Source: Raineyella sp. W15-4
GTDB taxonomy: Bacteria; Actinomycetota; Actinomycetes; Propionibacteriales; Propionibacteriaceae
Length of the DNA stretch: 64,000 nt
NCBI RefSeq assembly: GCF_033170155.1
Contig: NZ_CP137079.1
Coordinates: 310,001 to 374,000, forward strand
Reading direction: 5' to 3'
Shown in pieces: positions 44,355-53,236 of this stretch. A model generated the notes under the pieces. The model made no database searches, was not told where the DNA came from, and worked only from the letters and a program-made list of their open reading frames with translations. The translations under genes and the position numbers were made by a program. Within the stretch, counting starts at the first letter, position 1. Each line of letters begins with the position of its first letter.

Positions 44355-45848
44355 ATGAAGACGATCGAACAGTGGATCGACGGCGCCCCGTACCACGGCG
44401 AGCCCGTCCGCCGGGTCCCGGTCGAGAACCCCGCGACCGGCCAGACCGAGGCCGAGCTGCTCGAGGCCTCCCCGGCCGACGTCGACCACGCCGTCCGGGT
44501 GGCCCGGCGCGCCCAGCTCAGCTGGCGCAAGGTGTCGCTGGCCAAGCGGATGGACATCATGTTCCGGATGCGGCAGCTGGTCCTCGACCACTCCGACGAG
44601 ATCGCCACGTCCATCGTGAACGAGCACGGCAAGACGTTCTCCGACGCCATCGGCGAGATCCAGCGCGGCCGGGAGACCCTCGACTTCGCCTGCAACATCG
44701 CCGCAGCGTTGAAGGGCGAGATCTCCTACGACGTCTCCACCGGCGTCGACGTGCACACCCTGCGCCAGCCGGTCGGCGTGGTCGCCGGCATCGGCCCGTT
44801 CAACTTCCCGGTGATGGTGCCGATGTGGATGCACCCGATCGCCATCGCCACCGGCAACGCCTTCGTGCTGAAGCCGCCGTCCCCGGCGCCGACGGCGTCG
44901 ATGATCATCGCCCGGCTGTACAAGGAGGCCGGCCTGCCCGACGGCGTCTTCAACGTCGTCGCCGGGGACCGGCACGTGGTGACCGCGCTGCTGGAGCATG
45001 ACGGGATCGACGCGGTCTCGTTCGTCGGCTCCACCCCGGTGGCCGAGATCGTCCAGGAGACGGCGACCCGGCACGGCAAGCGGGTCCAGGCCCTCGGTGG
45101 TGCGAACAACCACGCCATCGTGCTGCCGGACGCCGACCTCGACCACGCCGCCCAGCACATCGCCGCGGCTGCCTTCGGTGCCGCCGGCGAGCGCTGCATG
45201 GCGCTGCCCGCGGTGATCGCCGTCGGCGGGATCGCCGAGGAGCTGGCCCGGAAGGTCCGCGAGCACGCCGGGGCGTACGTGGTGGGCTCCGGCTTCGCGG
45301 CGGAGACCGACCTCGGCCCGGTGATCTCCGCCAAGGCCAAGGAGCGGATCACCGGGCTGATCGACGACGCCGAACAGCGCGGCGCCGAGATCGTCCTGGA
45401 CGGCCGGGGCGCCACGGTCGCGGGCTTCGAGGGCGGCCACTTCCTGGCCCCCACGGTGATCGCCAAGGTGCCGCTGGACGCCCCGGTCTACACCGAGGAG
45501 ATCTTCGGCCCGGTGCTGACGATCGGTGAGGCGGCGACGTACGAGGAGGCGATCGCACTGGTGAACGCCCAGCCGTTCGGCAACGGTGCGGCGATCTTCA
45601 CCCGCGACGGGGGAGCGGCCCGCCGGTTCGTCCTCGACGTCGAGGCGGGCATGGTCGGCGTCAACGTGCCGATCCCGACCCCGGTGGCGTACTACTCCTT
45701 CGGCGGCTGGAAGGACTCGCTGCTCGGCGACACCCACATCCACGGGCCCGAGGGCGTGCGGTTCTGCACCCGGGCCAAGGCGGTGACCGAGCGGTGGCCC
45801 GGTGACACGGTGCACGCCGCCACCACCTCCTTCGAGCGGGAGTCCTGA
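44355..45848 (+). CDS. iolA: Methylmalonate/malonate-semialdehyde dehydrogenase (CoA-acylating)
   Basis: The 497-residue aldehyde dehydrogenase has the MMSDH-type features GIGPFNFPVMVPMWMHP, SFVGSTPVAE, and the nucleophile Cys in FGAAGERCMALPAV. The C-terminal part ends with SFGGWKDSLLGDTHIHG. It converts malonate semialdehyde from the aldolase step to acetyl-CoA and CO2 with NAD and CoA. A clear ribosome site precedes ATG 44355. The following Gfo/Idh/MocA gene starts one base after its stop. Confidence 0.93.
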   Translation: MKTIEQWIDGAPYHGEPVRRVPVENPATGQTEAELLEASPADVDHAVRVARRAQLSWRKVSLAKRMDIMFRMRQLVLDHSDEIATSIVNEHGKTFSDAIGEIQRGRETLDFACNIAAALKGEISYDVSTGVDVHTLRQPVGVVAGIGPFNFPVMVPMWMHPIAIATGNAFVLKPPSPAPTASMIIARLYKEAGLPDGVFNVVAGDRHVVTALLEHDGIDAVSFVGSTPVAEIVQETATRHGKRVQALGGANNHAIVLPDADLDHAAQHIAAAAFGAAGERCMALPAVIAVGGIAEELARKVREHAGAYVVGSGFAAETDLGPVISAKAKERITGLIDDAEQRGAEIVLDGRGATVAGFEGGHFLAPTVIAKVPLDAPVYTEEIFGPVLTIGEAATYEEAIALVNAQPFGNGAAIFTRDGGAARRFVLDVEAGMVGVNVPIPTPVAYYSFGGWKDSLLGDTHIHGPEGVRFCTRAKAVTERWPGDTVHAATTSFERES

Positions 45849-45849
45849 C

Positions 45850-47058
45850 GTGTCGGACGCGGGGATCAGCAGCAGGGCCCGCGTCGGCGTGGGGGTGATC
45901 GGTCTGGGGTGGATGGGGCGGGTCCATGCCCGGGCCTACCGCGGGGTCACCGAGTACTTCCCCGACCTGGGGGTGGGGCCGCGGCTGGTGTCCGCCGCCG
46001 ACGGCGAGGTGACGGCCCGGCTCGCCGCCGTCGGGGTGATGGGCTTCCAGCGCGCCACCCCGGACTACCGGGAGGTGCTGGCGGACCCCGACGTCGACGT
46101 GGTGTCGATCTGCGCCCCGAACTTCCTGCACCACGAGATGGCGCTCGCCGCCGTGGCGGCCGGCAAGGCGTTCTGGATCGAGAAGCCGATGGGGGTCTGC
46201 GCGGCGGAGTCGCGGGAGATCGCCCTGGCCGCCCAGCGGGCCGGCCTGGTCACCGCGGTCGGGTTCAACTACCGCCACACCCCGGCGGTCGAGCGGGCCC
46301 GGACGCTGATCCGCTCCGGCCGGCTGGGCCGGATCACCAACGTCCGTGCCTGGCTGATCGCCGACTACGCGTCCTCCCCGGAGGGCCCGCTGACCTGGCG
46401 CTACGAGCGGGCCCGCGGCGGCTCCGGGGTGATCGGCGACCTGCTGAGCCACGGCGCCGACCTGGTCCAGTACCTCGTCGGCCGGATCGCCGCGGTCTCC
46501 GCGGTCTCCCGGACCTTCATCCCCGAGCGGCCCATCCCGACCAGGGCCGGCGTGGGGCACACCGGCTGGGAGGTCTCCGACCGCAAGGGCCCGGTCGAGA
46601 ACGAGGACTGGGCGGCCGCGTTGATCCGCCTCGACGACGGGGTGGTCGGCACCCTGGAGGCCTCCCGGGTCAGCGTCGGCCCGCGGGCCGAGTACGTGAT
46701 CGAGGTGTACGGCACCGAGGGCTCGCTGCGGTGGAACTTCGAACACCTCAACGACCTCGAGGTCTGCCTCGGCCGCGACCAGGAGCTCCAGGGCTACACC
46801 CGGGTGATGGCGGGTCCGGACTTCCCGGAGTTCCACCGCTTCCAGCCCGGTGCCGGCGTCCCGACGGGTTTCGACGACATGAAGACCATCCAGGCCGCTC
46901 TGTTCCTGCGCTCGTATGCCACCGGTGAGCAACTGGCTCCCTCGGTTGCCGACGGCTGGGCCGCCGCCGAGGTCGACGAGGCCGCGGTGGCCTCCGGTGC
47001 CGACGGTCGGTGGCACGACGTGCCCCGGGTCGACGGCCTCACCACCTACGACAGCTGA
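45850..47058 (+). CDS. Gfo/Idh/MocA family oxidoreductase (second inositol dehydrogenase-like)
   Basis: The 402-residue protein starts at GTG 45850, one base after the iolA stop. It has VGVIGLGWMGRVHARAY, the EKP motif in FWIEKPMGVC and the catalytic segment GGSGVIGDLLSHGADLVQYL with its His-x3-Asp pair. At about 400 residues it is longer than the iolG at 37671, and it probably acts on a different inositol isomer or sugar acid. It is the sixth gene of the iolC operon. Scyllo-inositol dehydrogenases (IolX/IolW) belong to the same family; the exact substrate is not determined. Confidence 0.85.
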   Translation: MSDAGISSRARVGVGVIGLGWMGRVHARAYRGVTEYFPDLGVGPRLVSAADGEVTARLAAVGVMGFQRATPDYREVLADPDVDVVSICAPNFLHHEMALAAVAAGKAFWIEKPMGVCAAESREIALAAQRAGLVTAVGFNYRHTPAVERARTLIRSGRLGRITNVRAWLIADYASSPEGPLTWRYERARGGSGVIGDLLSHGADLVQYLVGRIAAVSAVSRTFIPERPIPTRAGVGHTGWEVSDRKGPVENEDWAAALIRLDDGVVGTLEASRVSVGPRAEYVIEVYGTEGSLRWNFEHLNDLEVCLGRDQELQGYTRVMAGPDFPEFHRFQPGAGVPTGFDDMKTIQAALFLRSYATGEQLAPSVADGWAAAEVDEAAVASGADGRWHDVPRVDGLTTYDS

Positions 47059-47090
47059 TCCACCACCCGACCCACCAGCCAGGAGGCACC

Positions 47091-47957
47091 ATGGTCGACA
47101 TCGCGCTCGACCCGAACATGTACTACCGGACGATGTCCACCGCGGACACCCTGCGCAAGGCGGCCGAGCTCGGCTTCGAGCACGTCGAGCTGTCCCCCAA
47201 CGAGGAGTTCCACTTCTGGCACCACTACCCGAAGGCCGACGACGACTTCGTCGCCGGCCTGCGCCGGGCGTCCCGGGAGACCGGGGTGCGGGTCCGTACG
47301 CTCAATCCGGTCTTCAACTGGTCCAGCGTCGACGAGCAGGAGCGCACCGCCCAGGTGCGCAACTGGCGCCGGCTGCTGGAGCTGGCCGACCAGCTGGACG
47401 TCCGGGAGATCACCTCGGAATTTTCCGGGAACCCGAACACCCCGCGGGAGTGCGAGCACCAGTGGTACCGCTCGATCGAGGAGCTCGGCCCCGACTTCGA
47501 GCGGTACGGGATCCGGCTCAACATGGAGGCCCACCCGTACGACTTCGTCGAGCTGCACGACCAGGCGTACAGCGTGATCCGGGGCGCCAATCGGGACTGG
47601 ATCGGCTACGAGTTCTGCTGCCCGCACACCTTCCACCTGTCCGACGGGGCCGGGGACGTCGAGCGGATGATCCGCTCCAGCGCCCCCAAGCTGCGGGAGG
47701 TGCACGTCGCCGACGCCTTCAACCACCGCGCCAACGACGGCAACCGCTACATCATCAACCCGCCGGGTGCCGATGCCCGGGTCCACCAGCACAACGAGTT
47801 GGGCCTGGGCGAGGTCCCCTTCGACCGGGTGGTCGCCACTCTGAAGGAGATCGGCTTCGACGGCGTGCTGTCGGTGTGTGTCTTCGGCTGGCACGAGCGG
47901 GCCGACGAGATCAACCGCCGGATGCTGGCCCGGCTGCGGGAAGAGTTCCTCGCCTGA
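47091..47957 (+). CDS. TIM-barrel sugar phosphate isomerase/epimerase (IolE/IolI/IolH type)
   Basis: The 288-residue protein starts at ATG 47091 behind AGGAGG (47081-47086). It has the xylose-isomerase-like barrel with metal-binding residues in RLNMEAHPYDF, YEFCCPHTFHLSDG and REVHVADAFNH. It is the last gene of the iolC operon. Family members isomerise or dehydrate inososes. The sequence differs clearly from the paralogues at 36766 and 52182, so the three are not recent duplicates. Confidence 0.82.
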   Translation: MVDIALDPNMYYRTMSTADTLRKAAELGFEHVELSPNEEFHFWHHYPKADDDFVAGLRRASRETGVRVRTLNPVFNWSSVDEQERTAQVRNWRRLLELADQLDVREITSEFSGNPNTPRECEHQWYRSIEELGPDFERYGIRLNMEAHPYDFVELHDQAYSVIRGANRDWIGYEFCCPHTFHLSDGAGDVERMIRSSAPKLREVHVADAFNHRANDGNRYIINPPGADARVHQHNELGLGEVPFDRVVATLKEIGFDGVLSVCVFGWHERADEINRRMLARLREEFLA

Positions 47958-47963
47958 CGGCAG

Positions 47964-47994
47964 TGTCAGGACGACGATATTTGTCAGGACAAAT
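47964..47994. promoter_or_regulatory. Tandem iol palindromes upstream of the alcohol dehydrogenase
   Basis: ATTTGT-CAGG-ACAAAT (47979-47994) is perfect. A half-matching copy TGTCAGGACG lies at 47964-47973, 18 nt before the corresponding core. The perfect site ends 2 nt before the -35 box. Confidence 0.7.
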
Positions 47995-47996
47995 CC

Positions 47997-48025
47997 TTCA
48001 CATGGCGGGGAAATGTCTGTAATCT
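47997..48025 (+). promoter_or_regulatory. Alcohol dehydrogenase promoter
   Basis: TTCACA (47997-48002) and TAATCT (48020-48025) are 17 nt apart, with the same operator spacing as at iolG and iolC. Confidence 0.6.
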
Positions 48026-48090
48026 GGTGTCGGGTCCACCGTGGGTTGTGGGCCCGGCAAGGCGCCGAACCAACGGAGGTATCCATCGCA

Positions 48091-49227
48091 ATGTCTGCAC
48101 ATATCCCGTCAACGATGAGGGCTGCGGTCCTGCGCGATCCGGAGCGGGGCCTCCGGGTCGAGGAGATCCGGACGCCCCACCCGAAGGTCGGTGAGGTGCT
48201 GATCAAGGTCGCCGCCTGCGGCCTGTGCCATTCCGACCTGCACGTGCTCGGCGGGGCGATCGCCTTCCCGCTGCCGGCCGTGCTCGGCCACGAGGTCTCC
48301 GGCGAGATCGTCGAGGTCGGGCCCGGCAACGAGCACACCGGTCTGGCGGTGGGGCAACGGGTCGCCGGCGCGTTCCTGATGCCGTGCGGCCAGTGCGCCG
48401 CCTGCGCCGCCGGGCGCGACGACCTGTGCGGCCCGTTCTTCGACCTCAACCGGCTGCAGGGCAAGCTCTACGACGGCACCACCCGGCTGGCCACCCTCGA
48501 CGGCGACCCGATCGCGATGTACTCCATGGGCGGTCTGGCCGAGTACGCGGTGATCCCCTCGACCTCGGTCGCCCCGGTGCCGGACGACTACGACGTGGTG
48601 CCCGGTGCGATCATCGGCTGTGCCGCGATGACCGCGTACGGCGCGGTGCGCCGGGGTGCCGACCTGCGCCACGGGGAGACCGTGGCGGTGGTGGCGACCG
48701 GTGGCGTCGGATCGACGATCATCCCGATCGCGAAGTCCTTCGGGGCCCGCCGGATCGTTGCGATCGACGTCTCCGACGAGAAGCTGGCGGACGCCGTGGC
48801 GCTCGGGGCGACCGACGCGGTGAACTCGGCCACCACGCCCGACGTCCGGGCCGCGGTGCTGGCGGTGACCGGCGGGCGCGGGGTGGATGTCGCCTTCGAG
48901 GCGCTGGGTCGTCCGCAGACCTGGACGACCGCCCTCGATGTGCTGGCCGACGGCGGCCGGATGGTGCCGATCGGCCTGGGTGCAGGGGTGCAGACCGCCG
49001 GGGTGGAGATCAACCGGACGGTCCGCCGGTCCCAGTCGATCATCGGATCGTACGGTGCCCGGACCCGCCAGGACCTGCCCGAGGTGGTGCGACTCGCCAC
49101 CGAGGGCGTGATCGACTACCGCGGACTGGTGAGCCGGCGCTACCGCCTCGAGGACGCCGGTGAGGGCTACGCGGCGCTGAAGCGCGGCGAGATCCGCGGG
49201 CGGGCCGTGGTCGACCTGTCGCTGTGA
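48091..49227 (+). CDS. Zinc-dependent alcohol dehydrogenase (MDR)
   Basis: The 378-residue protein starts at ATG 48091 behind ACGGAGGT. Catalytic zinc ligands lie in ACGLCHSDLH and LGHEVSGEI, the structural Cys cluster in CGQCAACAAGRDDLC and the cofactor motif in VVATGGVGSTIIPI. The family oxidises primary or secondary alcohols with NAD(P). Control by the iol palindrome places it in the inositol regulon. It may act on a semialdehyde or alcohol side product such as 3-hydroxypropionate, since malonate semialdehyde is made in this pathway; that is inference. Confidence 0.86.
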   Translation: MSAHIPSTMRAAVLRDPERGLRVEEIRTPHPKVGEVLIKVAACGLCHSDLHVLGGAIAFPLPAVLGHEVSGEIVEVGPGNEHTGLAVGQRVAGAFLMPCGQCAACAAGRDDLCGPFFDLNRLQGKLYDGTTRLATLDGDPIAMYSMGGLAEYAVIPSTSVAPVPDDYDVVPGAIIGCAAMTAYGAVRRGADLRHGETVAVVATGGVGSTIIPIAKSFGARRIVAIDVSDEKLADAVALGATDAVNSATTPDVRAAVLAVTGGRGVDVAFEALGRPQTWTTALDVLADGGRMVPIGLGAGVQTAGVEINRTVRRSQSIIGSYGARTRQDLPEVVRLATEGVIDYRGLVSRRYRLEDAGEGYAALKRGEIRGRAVVDLSL

Positions 49228-49275
49228 GCATCGACTCGCTGTGAGCGCCGACCCGGTGCCCGCCCGCGGACGGCG

Positions 49276-49512
49276 TCAGCGGGGCAGCAGGGAGAAGGCG
49301 TAGGTGGTCGTGGCGGCGCTGGCCACGAGGCCGGCGGCCACGGCCACCAGCGGCGCCGAGACTGCCACGCCGACCACCACGAGGGCGGCGCAGAGCAGCA
49401 GGACGGCGATCAGCAGGGTGGTCCGGATGGCGTAGCGGAAGCCCGCAGCGGCGAGGCGACCGTCCGGCTCGACGGCGGTGCGGGTGATGGCGGGGAAGGT
49501 GACGGTCGACAT
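49276..49512 (-). CDS. Small membrane protein of unknown function
   Basis: The 78-residue protein starts at ATG 49512 behind AGGAG. Two hydrophobic segments are clear (TLLIAVLLLCAALVVVGVAV and LVAVAAGLVASAATTTYAF), joined by a short turn, with an N-terminal cytoplasmic-type stretch of about 28 residues. I do not recognise the family. Upstream are an 11-bp inverted repeat and an iol-type palindrome, so it may belong to the inositol regulon, perhaps as a helper of transport. Confidence 0.65.
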   Translation of the reverse strand: MSTVTFPAITRTAVEPDGRLAAAGFRYAIRTTLLIAVLLLCAALVVVGVAVSAPLVAVAAGLVASAATTTYAFSLLPR

Positions 49513-49549
49513 GACATTTCTCCTGTCAGGAGGTGGCGACCGTCCGGAC

Positions 49550-49580
49550 CAACGACCGTGGTGATCCGGCACGGTCGTTG
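49550..49580. promoter_or_regulatory. 11-bp inverted repeat between fprA and the small membrane gene
   Basis: CAACGACCGTG (49550-49560) and CACGGTCGTTG (49570-49580) are perfect inverted copies with a 9-nt spacer. It is either a terminator stem for fprA (no T tract) or an operator for the small gene. Confidence 0.5.
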
Positions 49581-49603
49581 TGCTGTGTTCTGCTTGCACT
49601 CAA

Positions 49604-49618
49604 TATGTTAGTACAAAG
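49604..49618. promoter_or_regulatory. iol-type palindrome overlapping the fprA stop
   Basis: TATGT-TAGT-ACAAAG matches the TGT-N4-ACA core and lies upstream of the small membrane gene. It partly overlaps the last codons of fprA, so it is a weaker call than the other sites. Confidence 0.4.
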
Positions 49619-51014
49619 TGCTGTCAGGGCAAGCGTCCGGGTCGCCGGAGCGGCACAGCCGCATCAGCTCGGCCCAGGCGTTGATCTTCACCCGCGGCCG
49701 GCCGAGCGCCGCTCCCCGGGCGATCTCGGCGGCGTCGATCGCCAGCCAGTCGTCGTATGTCGTGGGGTCCACGCCGTGCAGCCGTAGCTCCACCAGCGGA
49801 TCGGCGGGATGCCGGGGGAGGGTCGGCAGGTCCTCGAGCAGGTGGGCGACGGTCTGGGCGGCGTCCGCCTTGTTCGTGCCGATCACGCCGGTGGCCCCGC
49901 GCTTGATCCAGCCGGTGACGTACTCCCCGGGCAGCGCCCGGCCGTCGGTGTCGAGCACCCGGCCCTCGCGGTTCGGGATCACCCCCCGGGCATCATCGAA
50001 CGGCACGTCGGGCAGCCTGGTGCTGCGGTAGCCGATCGCCCGCAGCACCAGGTCGACCGGGATGGTCCGGGTCCCGCCGCCCGGTACCGCGCCGGCGGGG
50101 ATCACCGCCCCGTCCGGGCCGAGGGTGGTGCGCTCCAGTTCCAGCCGCTCGACCCGTGCGGCGCCGTGCAGGGCGACCGGGCGGTGCCAGAAGAGGAAGT
50201 GCAGCCGGCGCCGGACCGGGACCGGGTCCGGACGGGCGGCGGCCTCCCGCAGCGCCTCGATGTTCGCCCGGGTCCGCCGGTCGAGGCCGGCCTGCTCGGC
50301 CGTGTTGTCGTCCGCGGTGCCGGCGACCTCGCCGGCGCCGTCCTCGATCGTCACTGCCAGGCCGGGGGTGGTCAGCAGCTCCCGCAGCTCCCGGGTGGTG
50401 TAGCTGGCGTACTGCGGGCCGCGCCTGCCGATGATCCAGATGTCGGTGACCGCGGAGGCGGTCAGCTCGGCCAGCACGGTCTCCGGCATGTCGGTCGCGG
50501 CGAGCTGGGCCGGGTCCTTGGCCAGGATCCGCGCCACGTCGACGGCCACGTTGCCGACCCCGACGCAGGCCACCGAGCGGACCCCGTGCAGCGACTGCGG
50601 GGCGGCGTCCGGGTGGCCGCCGTACCAGGCGACGAACTGGCGGGCCGAGCCGCTGCCCGGCAGCTCCTCGCCGGGCACCCGCAGCATCAGGTCGCCGGAC
50701 GCGCCGACGGCGTACACCACCGCGTCGTACGCCTCGACCAGACCCCGGCGGGTGAGGTCACGGCCGAGTTCCACGGTGCCCAGGAAACGGACCCGGGTGG
50801 AGTCGAAGGTGTGCGCCAGGGCCCGGGCGACGGAGCGGATGCTGGTGTGGTCCGGTGCCACGCCGTAGCGCAGCAGGCCGAACGGGGTGGGCAGCCGGTC
50901 GAAGATGTCGATCAGGACCGGCACCTGCTGCTGGCGGACCAGATGCTGGGCGGTGAACAGCCCGGCCGGGCCCGCTCCGACGATGGCGACGCGGTACGGC
51001 GACGGCTCGACCAT
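49608..51014 (-). CDS. fprA: Ferredoxin/adrenodoxin-type NADP reductase, FprA family
   Basis: The 468-residue flavoprotein has the FAD motif VAIVGAGPAGLFTAQHL, the signature PTPFGLLRYGVAPDH, the NADP motif VACVGVGNVAVDVARIL and the Arg pair IGRRGPQYA that binds the NADP phosphate. The C-terminal GWIKRGATGVIGTNKADA is diagnostic for the FprA/adrenodoxin reductase group. It passes electrons from NADPH to a ferredoxin. Its start is preceded by AAGGAG and a TAGGCT box. No ferredoxin or P450 gene is near, and its place inside the inositol locus is not explained. Confidence 0.93.
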   Translation of the reverse strand: MVEPSPYRVAIVGAGPAGLFTAQHLVRQQQVPVLIDIFDRLPTPFGLLRYGVAPDHTSIRSVARALAHTFDSTRVRFLGTVELGRDLTRRGLVEAYDAVVYAVGASGDLMLRVPGEELPGSGSARQFVAWYGGHPDAAPQSLHGVRSVACVGVGNVAVDVARILAKDPAQLAATDMPETVLAELTASAVTDIWIIGRRGPQYASYTTRELRELLTTPGLAVTIEDGAGEVAGTADDNTAEQAGLDRRTRANIEALREAAARPDPVPVRRRLHFLFWHRPVALHGAARVERLELERTTLGPDGAVIPAGAVPGGGTRTIPVDLVLRAIGYRSTRLPDVPFDDARGVIPNREGRVLDTDGRALPGEYVTGWIKRGATGVIGTNKADAAQTVAHLLEDLPTLPRHPADPLVELRLHGVDPTTYDDWLAIDAAEIARGAALGRPRVKINAWAELMRLCRSGDPDACPDSTLY

Positions 51015-51074
51015 GCCAGCTCCTTCTCAGGCTGGCACCGAGCCTAGTCGCTCGCCGGGTGCGGGGACGGCGAA

Positions 51075-51112
51075 ACCCCCGGCGGCCTGGTGTCGGGGAG
51101 GCCGCCGGGGGT
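51075..51112 (-). terminator. Strong hairpin terminator after the iolG paralogue
   Basis: ACCCCCGGCGGCC (51075-51087) pairs perfectly with GGCCGCCGGGGGT (51100-51112) across a 12-nt loop. On the minus strand it is followed by a short T run, just past the stop of the gene at 51143. Confidence 0.75.
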
Positions 51113-51142
51113 GGTTCGTGGAGTGATCCGCAGGGCTGAGGG

Positions 51143-52150
51143 TCAGGCGTAGAAGGCCGGCCTGTCGATCATCTGCACCGCGACCTCGACGCCGCCGCTC
51201 TCCAGCGACTCGATCGCCGCGTCGACCACACAGGTGGCGGCGTAGCCGTCCCAGGAGGTCGAGCCGGTGTGCTCGCCGCGCTCGACCGCGCGGATCCACT
51301 GCTGGACCTCCTGGTTGAAGGCGGCGTGGAACCGGTCGATGTGGCTGGAGCAGATCGCGTGGTGCTCGCCCACCGCGTCGCGGGTGATGGTGTGGTGCTG
51401 GTCGCTGAGCCGGATGGTGCCCGCCTCCAGCACCAGCTCGCACTCGATCGCGTAGCCGAACTGGATGTTGACGTTGACCTCGTCGTCGATGAGGACGCCC
51501 GACTCGGTCTTCGCCACCAGCACCAGCGGGTCCTGCAGGTGCGCGAACCGGCGCGAGGTGGCCCGCGGGGTGTCGATCCGGACCGAGGTGATCTCCTCAC
51601 CGAGCAGGAACCGGCAGGTGTCGATCTCGTGGATGGCGGTGTCGTCGATCATGTTCCGGGTGGTGTACCCCTCCGGGACGGTGGGGTTGCGGTGCCGGCA
51701 GTGCACCAGGGTGGCGTAGCCGAGCTCGCCGTCGACGAGGGCCTTGCGCATCTCGCCGTAGCCGGCGTCGAAGCGCCGCATGAAGCCGACGGTGACCAGC
51801 TTCTTGCCGGCCCGCTGCTCGGCCTCGAGGACCTTGAGGCCGTCCTCGGCGGTGGTGGTCAGCGGCTTCTCGCAGAGCACGTACTTGCCCGCCTCGACGG
51901 CGGCCAGCACGTCGGGGGCGTGCACCTTGCCGAAGGTGGCGATCAGGACGGCGTCCACCTCGGGGTCGGCGATCAGCTCCGCGCCGGTCGCGTAGGCCTT
52001 GGCGCCCAGCGGCTCGGCCACCGCCTTCGCACCGTCGAGGTTGATGTCGGCGACGGCGACGACCGTGCCGCCGGCCAGCTCGTTCTCGATCCGCTCGACG
52101 TGGGCGCGGCCCATGCCGCCGGCGCCGATGAGTCCGATCCGTACGGTCAT
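51143..52150 (-). CDS. Inositol 2-dehydrogenase-like Gfo/Idh/MocA oxidoreductase
   Basis: The 335-residue protein has VRIGLIGAGGMGRAHVERI, the EKP motif in VLCEKPLTTT and the catalytic region DDTAIHEIDTCRFLLGEE. It resembles actinobacterial IolG more closely than the paralogue at 45850. It follows the TIM-barrel gene at 52182 on the same strand (31-nt gap), so the pair forms a small operon behind the LacI-type operator. Together with 37671 it gives two IolG candidates under different regulators. Confidence 0.86.
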   Translation of the reverse strand: MTVRIGLIGAGGMGRAHVERIENELAGGTVVAVADINLDGAKAVAEPLGAKAYATGAELIADPEVDAVLIATFGKVHAPDVLAAVEAGKYVLCEKPLTTTAEDGLKVLEAEQRAGKKLVTVGFMRRFDAGYGEMRKALVDGELGYATLVHCRHRNPTVPEGYTTRNMIDDTAIHEIDTCRFLLGEEITSVRIDTPRATSRRFAHLQDPLVLVAKTESGVLIDDEVNVNIQFGYAIECELVLEAGTIRLSDQHHTITRDAVGEHHAICSSHIDRFHAAFNQEVQQWIRAVERGEHTGSTSWDGYAATCVVDAAIESLESGGVEVAVQMIDRPAFYA

Positions 52151-52181
52151 TGTCCCGATCCTTCCTGTCCCGTTCCCGGGC

Positions 52182-53138
52182 TCACTTCAGGCCCAGGCCG
52201 CAGTCGGCCAGGTAGTTGCGCATGTTGATGGCGTTCTGCTTCGGGAAGTCCGGGGCGCAGGGGTAGCAGTCCTGCTCACAGATGCAGTAGAGGTCCTTGT
52301 CCAGGCCGGCGAGGGCGTCGACGAAGGCGTGCATCTCCGGCAGGCCGGCGGGCGGGCAGACCGAGGCGCCCTTGGTGACGGCCTCGCCGAACGGCCAGTC
52401 CTTCTCGTGGGCCTCCTTGGTGATCGCCTCGTCGAAGGCCTTGATGTGCACGTAGGTGATCCGCTCGGGGTACTGGCGGACCAGTTCCACCGGGTCGCCG
52501 CCGCCGTAGACGATGTGACCGGAGTCGAGGCAGAGGTTGACGTACGTCGGGTCGGTCGCCTCGAAGATCCGGGCGATCTCCTCGGGGGTCTCGATGTGCG
52601 AGTCACCGTGCGGGTGCAGCACCATCTTCAGGCTGTACTCGTCGAGCAGGATCTGGCCGAGCCGGTTGGCGTTGTCGACGTAGAGCTTCCAGGCCTCCGG
52701 GGACAGCACCCGGTCGTCGGTGAACTGCCAGGTCTTGTCGTCGCGGTACAGCGGAGGCAGGTGCACGATGTACTCGGCGCCGACGGCGGCGTGGGTCTCG
52801 GCGATGGCCCGGAAGGTCTTCTCGGTGTCGGCCCAGGCCTCCTTCTTGTGCAGGATGCCCCAGCCGGTGCCGCCGACGACCTTCAGGCCGAACTCCTTGG
52901 TCCAGCGGTCGAGTTCCTTGGGGTCGGTGGGGAAGTAGCCGTACGGGCCCGTCTCGAGGATCTCGAAACCGGCCTCGGCCATCTCCTGCATGGCCTGGCG
53001 GGGGTCCATCTGCTTCGGGTCCTGGGGGAACCAGACCCCCCACTGGTCGGGGCAGACACCGATCGCCAGCTTGGAGTACCGGGGGTCGTCGGTGTTGCGC
53101 GCCTTGGAGGTCGCCGTGGGCGTCGTGGTGGAGGTCAT
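52182..53138 (-). CDS. TIM-barrel sugar phosphate isomerase/epimerase, inosose dehydratase-like
   Basis: The 318-residue protein starts at ATG 53138; GTG 53147 is a possible start three codons earlier. The N-terminal GVCPDQWGVWFPQDPKQ and GPYGYFPTDPKEL match the group usually named IolE in streptomycetes. Metal-site segments are MVLHPHGDSH, LCLDSGHIVYGGG and YVHIKAFDE, and the C-terminus is Cys-rich (CICEQDCYPCAPDF). It would dehydrate 2-keto-inositol to the dione used by IolD. It is the first gene of the operon controlled by the TTGGAGCGTGCCAA site. Confidence 0.83.
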   Translation of the reverse strand: MTSTTTPTATSKARNTDDPRYSKLAIGVCPDQWGVWFPQDPKQMDPRQAMQEMAEAGFEILETGPYGYFPTDPKELDRWTKEFGLKVVGGTGWGILHKKEAWADTEKTFRAIAETHAAVGAEYIVHLPPLYRDDKTWQFTDDRVLSPEAWKLYVDNANRLGQILLDEYSLKMVLHPHGDSHIETPEEIARIFEATDPTYVNLCLDSGHIVYGGGDPVELVRQYPERITYVHIKAFDEAITKEAHEKDWPFGEAVTKGASVCPPAGLPEMHAFVDALAGLDKDLYCICEQDCYPCAPDFPKQNAINMRNYLADCGLGLK

Positions 53139-53173
53139 CGTCCTCACATCTCCTCGTCGTTGAAGAGCTCCTA

Positions 53174-53189
53174 TTTGGAGCGTGCCAAA
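53174..53189. promoter_or_regulatory. LacI-type operator upstream of the TIM-barrel/iolG-like operon
   Basis: TTTGGAGCGTGCCAAA has near-palindromic halves, as LacI-family operators do, and overlaps the likely transcription start behind a TAGCCT box at 53190-53195 (minus strand). A near-identical site lies at 54373. Confidence 0.7.
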
Positions 53190-53211
53190 AGGCTAACCCG
53201 CCTCGATGCAG

Positions 53212-53225
53212 TTTGTACAGTCAAA
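53212..53225. promoter_or_regulatory. Degenerate iol-type palindrome
   Basis: TTTGT-ACAG-TCAAA is close to TTTGT-N4-ACAAA but differs in the right half. It sits upstream of the LacI operator in the same intergenic region. Confidence 0.3.
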
Positions 53226-53236
53226 AGAGGTCTTCG

